Positions 30,589 through 39,551 of a stretch of DNA of 64,000 bases are shown piece after piece (position 1 is the stretch's first letter; every line of letters begins with the position of its first letter). The stretch covers positions 367,587 to 431,586 of the forward strand of contig NZ_KB849623.1 of assembly GCF_000368685.1 (NCBI RefSeq), given 5' to 3'. The notes under the pieces are model-generated. The model did not search any database. It was not told the DNA's origin and worked only from the letters and a program-made list of their open reading frames with translations. Position numbers and translations under genes: made by a program. Source of the DNA: Acinetobacter baylyi DSM 14961 = CIP 107474. Its GTDB lineage: Bacteria > Pseudomonadota > Gammaproteobacteria > Pseudomonadales > Moraxellaceae.

Positions 30589-31060
30589 CATGTTTCTCAC
30601 ATTCCTGTTCACGTTGCTGCATTTGTTCGATCTGACGGCGAAATGCTTCGACATCCTGAAAATCTTGATAAACAGAGGCAAAGCGAACATAAGCAACATG
30701 ATCCAATGCAAACAGCGCCTGCATCACAATCTCGCCAATCATACGTGATTTTACATCTCGCTCGCCAAGTCGACGGATTTTTAGCTGAATATCACTCAGG
30801 ACTGCTTCAATCTGCTCTTGGGTCACAGGACGTTTTTGTAAAGCATGCATCAACGAGCGACGCAACTTGGCTTCATCAAACGGCTCATTTTTACCATTTG
30901 ATTTAATCACTCTAGGCATCACAACTTCATAGCTTTCAAATGTGGTAAAACGCTCACCGCAACTGATGCATTCGCGTCGACGACGGATCTGACACCCTTC
31001 AGCAGCCAGACGCGAATCAATCACCTTACTGTCTGCGGCGTTGCAAAAAGGACAATGCAT
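30581..31060 (-). CDS. nrdR: Transcriptional repressor NrdR
   Basis: 159-residue repressor of ribonucleotide reductase genes. It has an N-terminal zinc ribbon with two Cys pairs (CPFC, CISC) and an ATP-cone domain ([22 protein letters not shown]) that senses ATP/dATP. It heads the riboflavin operon, as in many bacteria. No nrd genes lie in the window. Confidence 0.95.
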   Translation of the reverse strand: MHCPFCNAADSKVIDSRLAAEGCQIRRRRECISCGERFTTFESYEVVMPRVIKSNGKNEPFDEAKLRRSLMHALQKRPVTQEQIEAVLSDIQLKIRRLGERDVKSRMIGEIVMQALFALDHVAYVRFASVYQDFQDVEAFRRQIEQMQQREQECEKHDV

Positions 31061-31141
31061 GGCAGCTCAAATGAATTCATTTATTTAAGCTAGTGTAGCA
31101 AAATTTAAACGCTTACAGAATCTCGACCACAAAACGCCATA

Positions 31142-31168
31142 AAAAAACAGCCTGATCGGCTGTTTTTT
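31142..31168 (-). terminator. Terminator of glnK-amtB
   Basis: AAAAAACAGCC and GGCTGTTTTTT form an 11-bp stem with a five-base loop just after the amtB stop. Confidence 0.88.
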
Positions 31169-31182
31169 AAAGAACTCAATAA

Positions 31183-32583
31183 TTATTCTACACGTTCGCC
31201 ATGCTGGCTCAAATCGAGACCCATACGCTCATCATCAGAGTTAGCACGAATTCCAATCACGACATCAATGACTTTCAAGATAATAAAGGTCAACACAGCA
31301 CTATATGCAATTGTAGCCAATACACCTTCTATTTGAATCCAGAGCTGATGTGTCACACTTGCTGGCGCTTTGTCACCCATGATGAATGGACTTGCAAATA
31401 CAGCCGTCAAGATTGCACCTGCCATACCACCTACGGCATGCAGACCAAATGCATCCAATGAGTCGTCTGCTTTCAACATACGTTTTAGGCCAGAAATTCC
31501 CCAGAAGCAAACGACACCACCAATCAATCCCATGATCAACGCGCCACTTACAGTAACAAAGCCTGCAGCCGGTGTAATCACAACCAGACCTGCAACTGCA
31601 CCTGAAAGAAGACCAAGCAATGAAGTTTTACCGCGAACAATTTTCTCAACAATACCCCAAGAAATTGCCGCTGCTGCTGCTGCAACCTGAGTCGTCACCA
31701 AGGCATAGCCTGCAGCACCATTTGCAGCAAGTGCAGAACCACCATTGAAACCGAACCAACCTACCCAGAGCAAGCTTGCGCCAATCACTGTGAGTGCAAG
31801 GTTGTGTGGTGCCATTGATTCTTTACCCAGCCCAATACGCTTACCGAGCATATACGCAGCAACCAGACCAGCAACACCCGAATTGATATGAACAACGGTA
31901 CCACCAGCAAAGTCAAGTGCGCCATCGCTACCCAACCAGCCACCACCCCATACCCAGTGGGTAATTGGCGCATACACCACGATGACCCAAATGGTGATAA
32001 ATGCAACAAAGGCTCCAAACTTCATACGTTCAGCAACCGAGCCACTAATAATGGCAACAGTAATAATCGCAAAGGTCATTTGGAAAATAACAAAAAGAAT
32101 CTCAGGAATGGTACCACTCAAGGCCTCTGTGGTAATACCCGACAGCATGATTTTATCCAGACCACCAACAAAGGCATTGCCTGTAGTACTAAATGCCAAG
32201 GTATAACCAATCACCACCCAAACAATACTGACAATTGCAGCAGCGACAAAGCTATGTGCCATAGTGCTTAATACGTTTTTCTTACGTACCATACCACCAT
32301 AAAAAAGTGCTAAACCAGGAATGGTCATTAAAAGAACTAAAGCAGTAGAAATCAGAATCCATGCTGTATCACCCGAATCCATTTTGGGTGTTGCTGCTGG
32401 CGCTGGTGTAGCAGTAGCGGCGGAAGGTGCTTCTGCCGAGCCAGTTACAGGTGCTTCAGTCGTTGTAGCTACAACGGTTGTTGTTTCTTCAGTTGCCGGT
32501 GCTGATGCCGCATTTTCTGCCCACGCAGCCGAACCACCTAAAAGCGCACCAGATAGACTTAGCGCTAAAAGCATTTTTTTCAT
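31183..32583 (-). CDS. amtB: Ammonium transporter AmtB
   Basis: Trimeric ammonium channel with about eleven membrane helices, 466 residues. Family motifs include DTAWILISTALVLLMTIPGLALFYGG, the pore region GGTVVHINSG and FGFNGGSAL, and the helix DAFGLHAVGGMAGAILT. After the signal peptide (cleavage near AWA) there is an unusual 45-residue Ala/Thr/Pro-rich stretch before the first helix. It follows glnK by 61 bases in the classic glnK-amtB operon; GlnK binding to AmtB would block import when nitrogen is plentiful. Confidence 0.95.
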   Translation of the reverse strand: MKKMLLALSLSGALLGGSAAWAENAASAPATEETTTVVATTTEAPVTGSAEAPSAATATPAPAATPKMDSGDTAWILISTALVLLMTIPGLALFYGGMVRKKNVLSTMAHSFVAAAIVSIVWVVIGYTLAFSTTGNAFVGGLDKIMLSGITTEALSGTIPEILFVIFQMTFAIITVAIISGSVAERMKFGAFVAFITIWVIVVYAPITHWVWGGGWLGSDGALDFAGGTVVHINSGVAGLVAAYMLGKRIGLGKESMAPHNLALTVIGASLLWVGWFGFNGGSALAANGAAGYALVTTQVAAAAAAISWGIVEKIVRGKTSLLGLLSGAVAGLVVITPAAGFVTVSGALIMGLIGGVVCFWGISGLKRMLKADDSLDAFGLHAVGGMAGAILTAVFASPFIMGDKAPASVTHQLWIQIEGVLATIAYSAVLTFIILKVIDVVIGIRANSDDERMGLDLSQHGERVE

Positions 32584-32644
32584 TCGTATCCCCCAACCTC
32601 AATTTTTATGAGTTATTTGTACTCAGCAAACTTTATGCCAACAC

Positions 32645-33019
<375 letters not shown>

Positions 33020-33024
33020 TTATG

Positions 33025-33041
33025 TTCAATTTTCATGCCAA
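33025..33041 (-). promoter_or_regulatory. Candidate sigma54 promoter of glnK-amtB
   Basis: The minus strand reads TTGGCATGAAAATTGAA, which fits the consensus YTGGCACGRNNNTTGCW except for C to T in the -24 block and C to A in the -12 GC. It is about 42 bases before the glnK ATG. The -12 mismatch makes it tentative. Confidence 0.45.
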
Positions 33042-33260
33042 TATTTCAAAGGTTGGGGGCCATAAAAATATGAGCATGAGCTTTCTTTATAACCTATTTA
33101 TGCAGTGAGATGTAGCTTTGGCCTTAAAAATTAAACATTTTTCCTTATATTTATGATGTTGTAGTTTCATAAAAATCAGATTGTTTTCACACGCCTGACT
33201 TTAGTGATCCGATCAGTGGTGTTAAACTCACTAGAAATTTATAACTTATTAGTATTTATT

Positions 33261-33488
33261 ATGCTTGAGACCTTATTACACGCCATTTTAGAACAAGTGG
33301 ATCAACCCAAAAAAGATTTGGAAAAAAACCTGCGTGCCTTACTCAATGAAGCAGTTGAAAAGCTAGATTTGGTCTCAAAACAAGAGATCGAACGTCAACA
33401 TCACGCTCTTCATCAAGCGAATCTACGTTTAAAAAGCCTACAAGAACAAGTGACTTTACTTGAACAACAGATTCATAATAAAAAATAA
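33261..33488 (+). CDS. ubiK: Ubiquinone biosynthesis accessory factor UbiK
   Basis: A 75-residue BMFP/YqiC-type protein that helps the Ubi complex in ubiquinone synthesis. It has an N-terminal amphipathic helix (MLETLLHAILEQVDQPKKDLEKNLRALL) and a C-terminal coiled coil (LRLKSLQEQVTLLEQQI). I chose the ATG at 33261; the frame is open back to 33204 but those residues do not fit the family. It precedes comM, as in pseudomonads next to glnK-amtB. Confidence 0.88.
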   Translation: MLETLLHAILEQVDQPKKDLEKNLRALLNEAVEKLDLVSKQEIERQHHALHQANLRLKSLQEQVTLLEQQIHNKK

Positions 33489-33557
33489 GCACTCTTTTAG
33501 CGCATTTTTATACTTTATACCTATTCTAAAAAAGCACCATAATGGAACAATAATAGT

Positions 33558-35045
33558 ATGTCCTTTGCAAAAATTTTTACGCGGGGTGTTTTGGGTTTAC
33601 ACGCACCACAAATTGAAGTTGAAGTTCATTTAAGTCAAGGACTTCCTTCACTGACTATCGTTGGATTACCCGAAGCCGCGGTCCGTGAAAGTAAAGATCG
33701 TGTTCGTTCTGCCATCATCAATAGTGGTTTTCAATTCCCGACCAAGCGCCTAACCATTAATTTAGCACCAGCCGATCTGCCCAAAGATGGTTCACGTCTG
33801 GATCTTCCTATTGCCTTGGGTATTTTAATTGCTTCAGGTCAGTTACCTGAAGGTTGTACAGATCAATATGAACTGATTGGTGAACTGGCTTTAGACGGTC
33901 ATTTACGCCCAGTCACCAGTGCATTGACTATTGCCATCGCATGTCAACAAGCCAAACATCAATTAATTGCACCTGATGAAAATGGCCAAGAGATTGGCCA
34001 GCTTCCTGATTTTTCTTCATATACTGCTGCCCATTTAAAACAGGTATGTGAGCATTTTTTAAAGATCACACTGCTCTCTCCAAATAAAACTGCTGTTTTA
34101 AATACGCAACATCGCTATTCACTGGATCTGGCTGATGTCAAAGGTCAGCTTCGTCCAAGACGCGCTCTTGAGATCGCTGCGGCTGGTGGGCATTCATTAC
34201 TTTTTCGTGGGCCACCTGGAACAGGAAAAACATTGCTGGCTTCTCGCTTACCGAGTATTTTGCCACCGCTTACCCCTCAAGAGAATCTTGAAGTAGCGAG
34301 TATCTATTCTATCGCCAATACCTCTCATCCTTTTGGGCTTCGACCATTTAGGGCACCCCATCATACAGCTTCGGCTATTGCTTTAGTGGGAGGGGGTTCA
34401 AATCCAAAACCAGGTGAAATTACCTTATCGCATTTAGGCGTTTTATTTTTGGACGAACTTCCAGAATTTGATCGCAAAGTTCTTGAAGTATTGCGTCAAC
34501 CCTTAGAAGCGAAGGAAATTACTATTTCGCGGGCAGCCCGTCAGATTTCTTTTCCTGCAAACTTTCAGTTAATTGCTGCCATGAATCCTTGTCCGTGTGG
34601 CTATGCCTTTAGTCAGGATCAACGTTGTCAGTGTACTCCAGAAGCCATTCGTCGTTATCAGGCTCGAATTTCTGGTCCATTATTAGATCGAATTGACTTA
34701 CACATTGATGTACCACCATTACAGGCCAACGAATTACAAAGTACAGCCCCTACTGAAAATTCTGCCAGTGTAAGAGTGCGTGTAGAAAATGCCTATACGT
34801 ACCAAATCAAACGACAAAACTGTTTAAATCAAGCACTCACGCCACGACAGCTTGAAGAAATAGCCCAGCTTAGTCCTGCTTCTCAGAAAATTATGGCTCT
34901 TGCCCAGCAAAAGCTCAATCTGTCAGCACGCTCCTATCATCGGATTTTACGCGTTGCACGCACCATTGCCGATCTGGAACAGAGCCCTGAGATTGAGCGT
35001 CATCATTTAAATGAAGCCTTATCCTATCGCAGTGAACATAGCTAA
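33558..35045 (+). CDS. comM: ComM/YifB Mg-chelatase-like AAA+ helicase
   Basis: Hexameric AAA+ helicase that promotes branch migration during natural transformation. 495 residues: an N-terminal Lon-like domain (GLPEAAVRESKDRVRSAI), Walker A GPPGTGKT near residue 218, Walker B VLFLDELPEF, and a C-terminal Mg-chelatase region with a CPCGY...RCQC cysteine cluster. The gene is intact. In A. baumannii comM is the common insertion site of AbaR islands; none is present here. Confidence 0.95.
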   Translation: MSFAKIFTRGVLGLHAPQIEVEVHLSQGLPSLTIVGLPEAAVRESKDRVRSAIINSGFQFPTKRLTINLAPADLPKDGSRLDLPIALGILIASGQLPEGCTDQYELIGELALDGHLRPVTSALTIAIACQQAKHQLIAPDENGQEIGQLPDFSSYTAAHLKQVCEHFLKITLLSPNKTAVLNTQHRYSLDLADVKGQLRPRRALEIAAAGGHSLLFRGPPGTGKTLLASRLPSILPPLTPQENLEVASIYSIANTSHPFGLRPFRAPHHTASAIALVGGGSNPKPGEITLSHLGVLFLDELPEFDRKVLEVLRQPLEAKEITISRAARQISFPANFQLIAAMNPCPCGYAFSQDQRCQCTPEAIRRYQARISGPLLDRIDLHIDVPPLQANELQSTAPTENSASVRVRVENAYTYQIKRQNCLNQALTPRQLEEIAQLSPASQKIMALAQQKLNLSARSYHRILRVARTIADLEQSPEIERHHLNEALSYRSEHS

Positions 35046-35050
35046 AATAA

Positions 35051-35079
35051 AAAAGACCGTTTTAATAAAACGGTCTTTT
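35051..35079. terminator. Bidirectional terminator between comM and the TorF porin gene
   Basis: AAAAGACCGTTTT and AAAACGGTCTTTT form a perfect 13-bp stem with an AAT loop, placed between two convergent genes. Confidence 0.92.
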
Positions 35080-35113
35080 CAAATCAATCAATAACAAAAT
35101 TTTATGTTAAAAA

Positions 35114-35938
35114 TTAGAATGTTTTAGACAACGTAAATACAGCACCTAACTCATATGGTTTTTGTAATGCTCCTGGCACACCTGAAGTACTTACATCAGT
35201 ACCCACCCCAGCTAATTCAGCAGTTACACCTAATACTGTGTATTGCACACCAAATTTATAGTCGATATAACTGTCATCCTTTGCTGGGCCGCCTGCAACC
35301 ACAGCCATTGCATCTTTATTTTTGAAATTGTTATAACCTACGGATGCAATACCAGTAAATCCAGTGTCTGCGATTGGGGCGCTATAACCTGCATTGAAGT
35401 ACCAGAAATTTTTAGTATGTGCCCAGTAATCATCTGAATAGTTAACACCTAAAGTTAGGCTATCACCAGTGAATAAGCTATCGGCAAAAATTAATTTTGC
35501 ATAAAGTTCATTAAAGTCCAGACCATTTTTACCTTCATATCCAATCCCACTTCGGTCAAAACTATGTCCAGAACCAATATAACCATAATGAGTTATACCG
35601 ACATCATAGGTTGCGCTATAGCTAGGAGAAAAGTGAATCTTGTTGGTATAACCTAAAGATGCATCCGTTTCAGTTGAGTTTCCTGCCACACCAAAATCGA
35701 CACTTGAACCCCATAGTGCCAAATATGCACCAGACTCATGATTAATGGTAAAACCACCTTGGATCGCAGGGTTGTTCGAACTTTGTGATACACCACGAAA
35801 GCGATAATCAGTAGTAGCAGCAACACTACCTGCGACTGAAAAACCGGCAATGCTTGATTTACTATCTTCTGCCATAGCAACAGTGGCGCTCGCGGCTAAG
35901 CTTGCTAATACGGCTGCTTGATATGCAAATTTTTTCAT
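35114..35938 (-). CDS. TorF-family putative outer-membrane porin
   Basis: 274-residue beta-barrel protein: signal peptide (cleavage at AMA-ED), the family motif VAATTDYRFRGVSQSS near the N-terminus, alternating aromatic beta strands and a C-terminal Phe (SKTF) typical of outer-membrane insertion. The family (TIGR02001) is of unproven substrate. It has a strong ribosome site (GGGGGAGAA) preceded by a small hairpin. It lies near glnK-amtB, but with comM in between, so a nitrogen link is only a suggestion. Confidence 0.82.
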   Translation of the reverse strand: MKKFAYQAAVLASLAASATVAMAEDSKSSIAGFSVAGSVAATTDYRFRGVSQSSNNPAIQGGFTINHESGAYLALWGSSVDFGVAGNSTETDASLGYTNKIHFSPSYSATYDVGITHYGYIGSGHSFDRSGIGYEGKNGLDFNELYAKLIFADSLFTGDSLTLGVNYSDDYWAHTKNFWYFNAGYSAPIADTGFTGIASVGYNNFKNKDAMAVVAGGPAKDDSYIDYKFGVQYTVLGVTAELAGVGTDVSTSGVPGALQKPYELGAVFTLSKTF

Positions 35939-35955
35939 TGTAATTCTCCCCCTGT

Positions 35956-35971
35956 GTTGGTGCTCACCAAC
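35956..35971 (-). other. 5' leader hairpin of the TorF gene
   Basis: GTTGGTG and CACCAAC form a tight stem just upstream of the Shine-Dalgarno sequence. It may protect or regulate the message. Confidence 0.4.
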
Positions 35972-36480
35972 GGATTTCTGATTTTAAAATTGCATCAGTG
36001 ATGATTTAGCAAATGCTGTGCCAATTGGGTCAGAAATTATTTTTATTTAATCTTATTTTTAATTTTTAAAAATATTTATATTAAAAACATGAGTTTAAAA
36101 AATTAAAGTATTTTTTATTTTTAGTGGATTTTATCAGTTTTAAAATCATACAGAGTTACGCAAACATTTGTTACCAATGGTTCATCTCATCCAATATAGA
36201 GCATTAAATATACTTTGCTCTTATTTTGAGTATCTAAAACTATCAATAATGATGTAACTACAATACATGTAACAAAATATATAAAATTGCACCATTTAAG
36301 TTCTTTTTTACTGTCTATCTTTTTATTACGCACAAAAATTAGGCAAAACCTTATACATGAAGATTAAAATGAAATTTAAAATTATCAGAACTTCAATCTG
36401 ATCACATCAGCGCTCTAACAGGTATATGTTAAAAAATTATATACAATGGTAAAAAATGTTCATAAAAAATGTGTCTTTTT
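35972..36480. other. AT-rich intergenic region without a gene
   Basis: About 510 bases, very AT-rich, between the divergent TorF and OccAB1-like genes. I see no convincing reading frame or RNA gene. It must hold both promoters and may carry regulator sites. Confidence 0.5.
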
Positions 36481-36527
36481 TATAGATTATCTATACAATT
36501 TTGTCATTTTCTAAGCCTGCTTAGAAA
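36481..36527 (+). promoter_or_regulatory. Two palindromes in the occAB1-like promoter/leader
   Basis: TATAGAT-T-ATCTATA (36481-36495) overlaps a likely -10 region. TTTCTAAGC-CT-GCTTAGAAA (36508-36527) is a perfect 9-2-9 repeat ending 33 bases before the start codon. Both could be operator or leader-hairpin elements. Confidence 0.5.
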
Positions 36528-36560
36528 CAAAAATGATGATTAAAATTTTCGAGGTATTTA

Positions 36561-37862
36561 ATGCTAAAGGCACAAAAGCTGACGTTAGCCGTTGTAATTA
36601 ACGCTGTACTTATTTCTTCAGCATACGCAAGCGAACAAAGCGATGCAAAAGGATTTGTTGAAGGTGCTCAGGGTTCTATTTTACTGCGCAATGGTTTTAT
36701 CCAGCGCGATAAAAAGAAAGGACTGCAAGATAAAAATTCTTGGGTTCAATCGGCGATGCTTAATCTTGAGTCTGGCTTTACTCAAGGCCCGATTGGTTTT
36801 GCTGCTGGTGTAGTCGGCGATTTTTCATTTAAGTTGGGTGATAATTATCATTCTGGCAACAGCATGGTTGCACTGAAAAACGATGGACGTGAAGATGCCA
36901 ACGGTCGCGTTGATCCATACGATCAATGGACACGTGGTGGTGGCTTTGTAAAAGCACGTGCGTCGAATACCACCTTAACCTACGGTACTCAGGTACTTGA
37001 TTTGCCTGTTTTGGCCAGTATGACCACTCGTAACACGCCAGAATATTTTGAAGGGACTTTGATTACCAGCCATGAAATAAAAGACCTTGAGCTTGTGGCT
37101 GGTAAATTCACCAAGAACCAACTTCCAGAACATATTGCATCTGACCAAAATGGTTTGGATCGTGCTTATGTCTGGGGTGCCAAATATAAATTTAATGACC
37201 AGTTGAATGCATCGTATTACGGCGCTGATATCAAAGATAAAATTGAGCGTCACTACGTGAGTGCTGCTTATAAGCAACCACTGGCAAATGACAGTTCTCT
37301 CAGTTACGAGTGGGCCGGTTATAGCACTAAGTTTAAACCAGGTGCGTCTGTATATGACAATACGCCAGTGAATACACGTACAGAAGATCTGAATAACTAT
37401 ATCTGGGCTTTCTCAACAACGTATAGTCAAGGTCCACACTCAGTGATGGGTGCTTACCAGCAAAATACCGGTGGTATCGGCTATGATTACGGTGTAAACC
37501 AAGACGGTGGTCAAAGTATTTATTTACCAAACTCTTACCTTTCAGACTTTAACAGCAAAGGCGAAAAATCGGTTCAATTGCAATATAACCTCGATTTGGG
37601 CGCGTATAACGTACCGGGCTTGAAGTGGACCACTGCATTTGTTTACGGCTGGGATATCGATATTGACAGCAAGAACATCGATAATGCCAACGAGCGTGAG
37701 TTCTTTAACCAATTGAGCTATACCGTTCAAAGCGGTTTTGCCAAAGATTTAAAAATCCGTGCACGTTACTCTATTTTGCGTGAAAGCGACATTGGGGCGA
37801 ATGGTTATGGCGATACCAACGAAACGCGTATCTTCATTGATTTCCCAATCAAGTTCCTTTAA
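36561..37862 (+). CDS. OprD-family outer-membrane porin (OccAB1-like)
   Basis: 433-residue 18-strand barrel of the Occ/OprD family for small molecules such as basic amino acids and carboxylates. Signal peptide (cleavage at AYA-SE), the family N-terminus KGFVEGAQGSILLRNGFIQRD, LTYGTQVLDLPVLASMTTRNTPEYFEG, and a C-terminal FIDFPIKFL. GAGG lies six bases before the ATG. From memory its A. baumannii counterpart, OccAB1, occupies this neighbourhood and can admit carbapenems. The gene is intact and is followed by two terminators. Confidence 0.88.
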   Translation: MLKAQKLTLAVVINAVLISSAYASEQSDAKGFVEGAQGSILLRNGFIQRDKKKGLQDKNSWVQSAMLNLESGFTQGPIGFAAGVVGDFSFKLGDNYHSGNSMVALKNDGREDANGRVDPYDQWTRGGGFVKARASNTTLTYGTQVLDLPVLASMTTRNTPEYFEGTLITSHEIKDLELVAGKFTKNQLPEHIASDQNGLDRAYVWGAKYKFNDQLNASYYGADIKDKIERHYVSAAYKQPLANDSSLSYEWAGYSTKFKPGASVYDNTPVNTRTEDLNNYIWAFSTTYSQGPHSVMGAYQQNTGGIGYDYGVNQDGGQSIYLPNSYLSDFNSKGEKSVQLQYNLDLGAYNVPGLKWTTAFVYGWDIDIDSKNIDNANEREFFNQLSYTVQSGFAKDLKIRARYSILRESDIGANGYGDTNETRIFIDFPIKFL

Positions 37863-37872
37863 GTCATAAAAA

Positions 37873-37904
37873 AGCCCTAGCCAGTTCGCTCGCTAGGGCC
37901 TTTT
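37873..37904 (+). terminator. Terminator after the OprD-family porin
   Basis: GCCCTAGC/GCTAGGGC stem with a ten-base loop followed by TTTT, eleven bases after the porin stop. Confidence 0.85.
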
Positions 37905-37911
37905 AGATATC

Positions 37912-37949
37912 AAAAATCAAATATCAGCAAACTGGTATTTGATTTTTTT
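37912..37949. terminator. Second, bidirectional terminator between the porin and ppa
   Basis: AAAAATCAAATA/TATTTGATTTTT stem, extended inward by CAG/CTG to a CAAA loop, with a T run on each strand's downstream side. It ends ppa and backs up the first terminator. Confidence 0.85.
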
Positions 37950-37952
37950 ATC

Positions 37953-38480
37953 TTATTTTTTTGCAGCTTCAATCGCTTTGAGCACTTCTGCTTTCGCGAC
38001 ATCAGCACCTTCCCAACCACTGATCTTCACCCACTTACCAGGCTCTAGATCTTTGTAGTGAGCAAAGAAATGCTCAACTTGGCTGATAAGTAATTGTGGA
38101 AGATCTGTATATTCTTGCACATCTTTATAAAGTGGAGACAATTTCTCATGTGGAACAGCGATCAATTTCGCATCAATTCCACCGTCATCTTCCATATTGA
38201 GTTTACCCACTGGGCGACAACGAATCACAGATCCAGCAGCAACTGGATAAGGTGTCACTACCAATACATCTAGTGGATCACCATCTTCAGACAATGTATT
38301 TGGTACATAGCCATAGTTTGCAGGGTAAAACATCGCAGTACCCATGAAACGGTCTACAAATAATGCATCTGAATCTTTATCAATCTCATACTTGATTGGC
38401 GCAGCATTTGCTGGAATTTCAATGATAACGTAAATATCATTTGGTGCATCTTTGCCCGCAGGGATATTGTTGTAGCTCAT
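37953..38480 (-). CDS. ppa: Inorganic pyrophosphatase
   Basis: Soluble family I enzyme that hydrolyses pyrophosphate to two phosphates. 175 residues with [24 protein letters not shown], the metal-binding signature DGDPLDVLV (ED-DPLDV) and [10 protein letters not shown]. Single gene, transcribed alone. Confidence 0.96.
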   Translation of the reverse strand: MSYNNIPAGKDAPNDIYVIIEIPANAAPIKYEIDKDSDALFVDRFMGTAMFYPANYGYVPNTLSEDGDPLDVLVVTPYPVAAGSVIRCRPVGKLNMEDDGGIDAKLIAVPHEKLSPLYKDVQEYTDLPQLLISQVEHFFAHYKDLEPGKWVKISGWEGADVAKAEVLKAIEAAKK

Positions 38481-38606
38481 AGCAACACTCTTTTAACGGT
38501 TAAACCTGATTTAAATCGCGTCGATTATAACGGTTTTATCAATCGAACTGCGCTGATTATACATTTTGCTTAAGGAAAAATATCTGTTCCGTTTTAGTCT
38601 ATGAAC

Positions 38607-39005
38607 TTAGACTAGACGAATAACCAGAATAAGAAGAAAGATCGGACACAGCATCGACAATAGCCACATGATTGAACGTAGCATCGCCCAGTTTGCCAAG
38701 TAGCAAATACCATAGAGCACACGCAAAATCAGATAGGCGATGCCGAAAGTCATAATCACCACCTGCTGAACTACCATATATTCTGCCATGAGTATTGCGG
38801 CAATAAATAGAGGTAAGCTTTCAAAACTATTTTGCTGTGCTGCATTGGCACGTGCTGCTAGCCCCGTAGTATTGGCCAGAAAGGCTCGCGGATTCTGATT
38901 ATCTTTGGGTTTAAAACCACCTGCAAGTTTGGCAATGATGGTAAACGCATATGGCAGTAAACATGCTGCTAAAATTAGGTAAACAATACCATTTATCCCC
39001 TGCAT
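38607..39005 (-). CDS. MAPEG-family membrane protein
   Basis: 132-residue protein with four membrane helices. The MAPEG motif NPRAFLANTTGLAARANAAQQNSFESLPLFIAAILMAEY is clear. Eukaryotic relatives are eicosanoid- and glutathione-linked enzymes; the function of the bacterial branch is undefined. It is divergent from the small membrane protein at 39116. Confidence 0.82.
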   Translation of the reverse strand: MQGINGIVYLILAACLLPYAFTIIAKLAGGFKPKDNQNPRAFLANTTGLAARANAAQQNSFESLPLFIAAILMAEYMVVQQVVIMTFGIAYLILRVLYGICYLANWAMLRSIMWLLSMLCPIFLLILVIRLV

Positions 39006-39115
39006 GATCTCTTCTCAAGACATATTTTTTGATTTGCCTATCATAACATGGTGTTTTACGCCTAAATTCGGTTAAATATAGTGTTTTGTATAACGGAAGC
39101 TTAAAAGGAATACGA

Positions 39116-39496
39116 ATGAGTCCTACAGATCAAGACGAAATATTTGAGGTCTTGGCCAAACAGCGCCAAAATCAGCTGAAAGTGGATCGTGTTCTCAAAA
39201 TTGTCCTACCAATTGTTGCTTTCTTACTCAGTACCATCTGTGCAAATCTAAATTGGCAATCCACGCTCGCAACATTCATTATTCTCACCATCGCATTCTG
39301 GGCGGTGGGAATTAAACGAATGTCGCTCTGGATCTGGCTGGTATTGATCAGTATTTATTGCCTAATGGATAACTACTTAAGTTATGGGCAGCTCCAGCTT
39401 GAATATTTACGTCTGCAACTCGGCTGTATGCTGGTTTTTGCAGGATTGGTCGGAATTGGACGGCCTTATATGGATCGCTGGTTAATGACACATTAA
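39116..39496 (+). CDS. Hypothetical inner-membrane protein
   Basis: 126 residues. I chose ATG 39116, seven bases after AAAAGGAA; the frame is open back to 39086 with a poor start. A polar N-terminus (SPTDQDEIFEVLAKQRQNQLK) is followed by four predicted membrane helices. No domain recognised. It ends at a shared terminator with fadD. Confidence 0.7.
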   Translation: MSPTDQDEIFEVLAKQRQNQLKVDRVLKIVLPIVAFLLSTICANLNWQSTLATFIILTIAFWAVGIKRMSLWIWLVLISIYCLMDNYLSYGQLQLEYLRLQLGCMLVFAGLVGIGRPYMDRWLMTH

Positions 39497-39510
39497 AAAA
39501 TCAGAATATA

Positions 39511-39539
39511 AAAAAACGCCTGACTTTCAGGCGTTTTTT
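39511..39539. terminator. Bidirectional terminator between the membrane protein gene and fadD
   Basis: AAAAAACGCCTGA and TCAGGCGTTTTTT form a perfect 13-bp stem with a CTT loop. Confidence 0.93.
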
Positions 39540-39551
39540 GATATAGATGAA

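Noticed and set aside
33558..35045. AbaR-type resistance island in comM
   Set aside because: comM reads through intact from start to stop.
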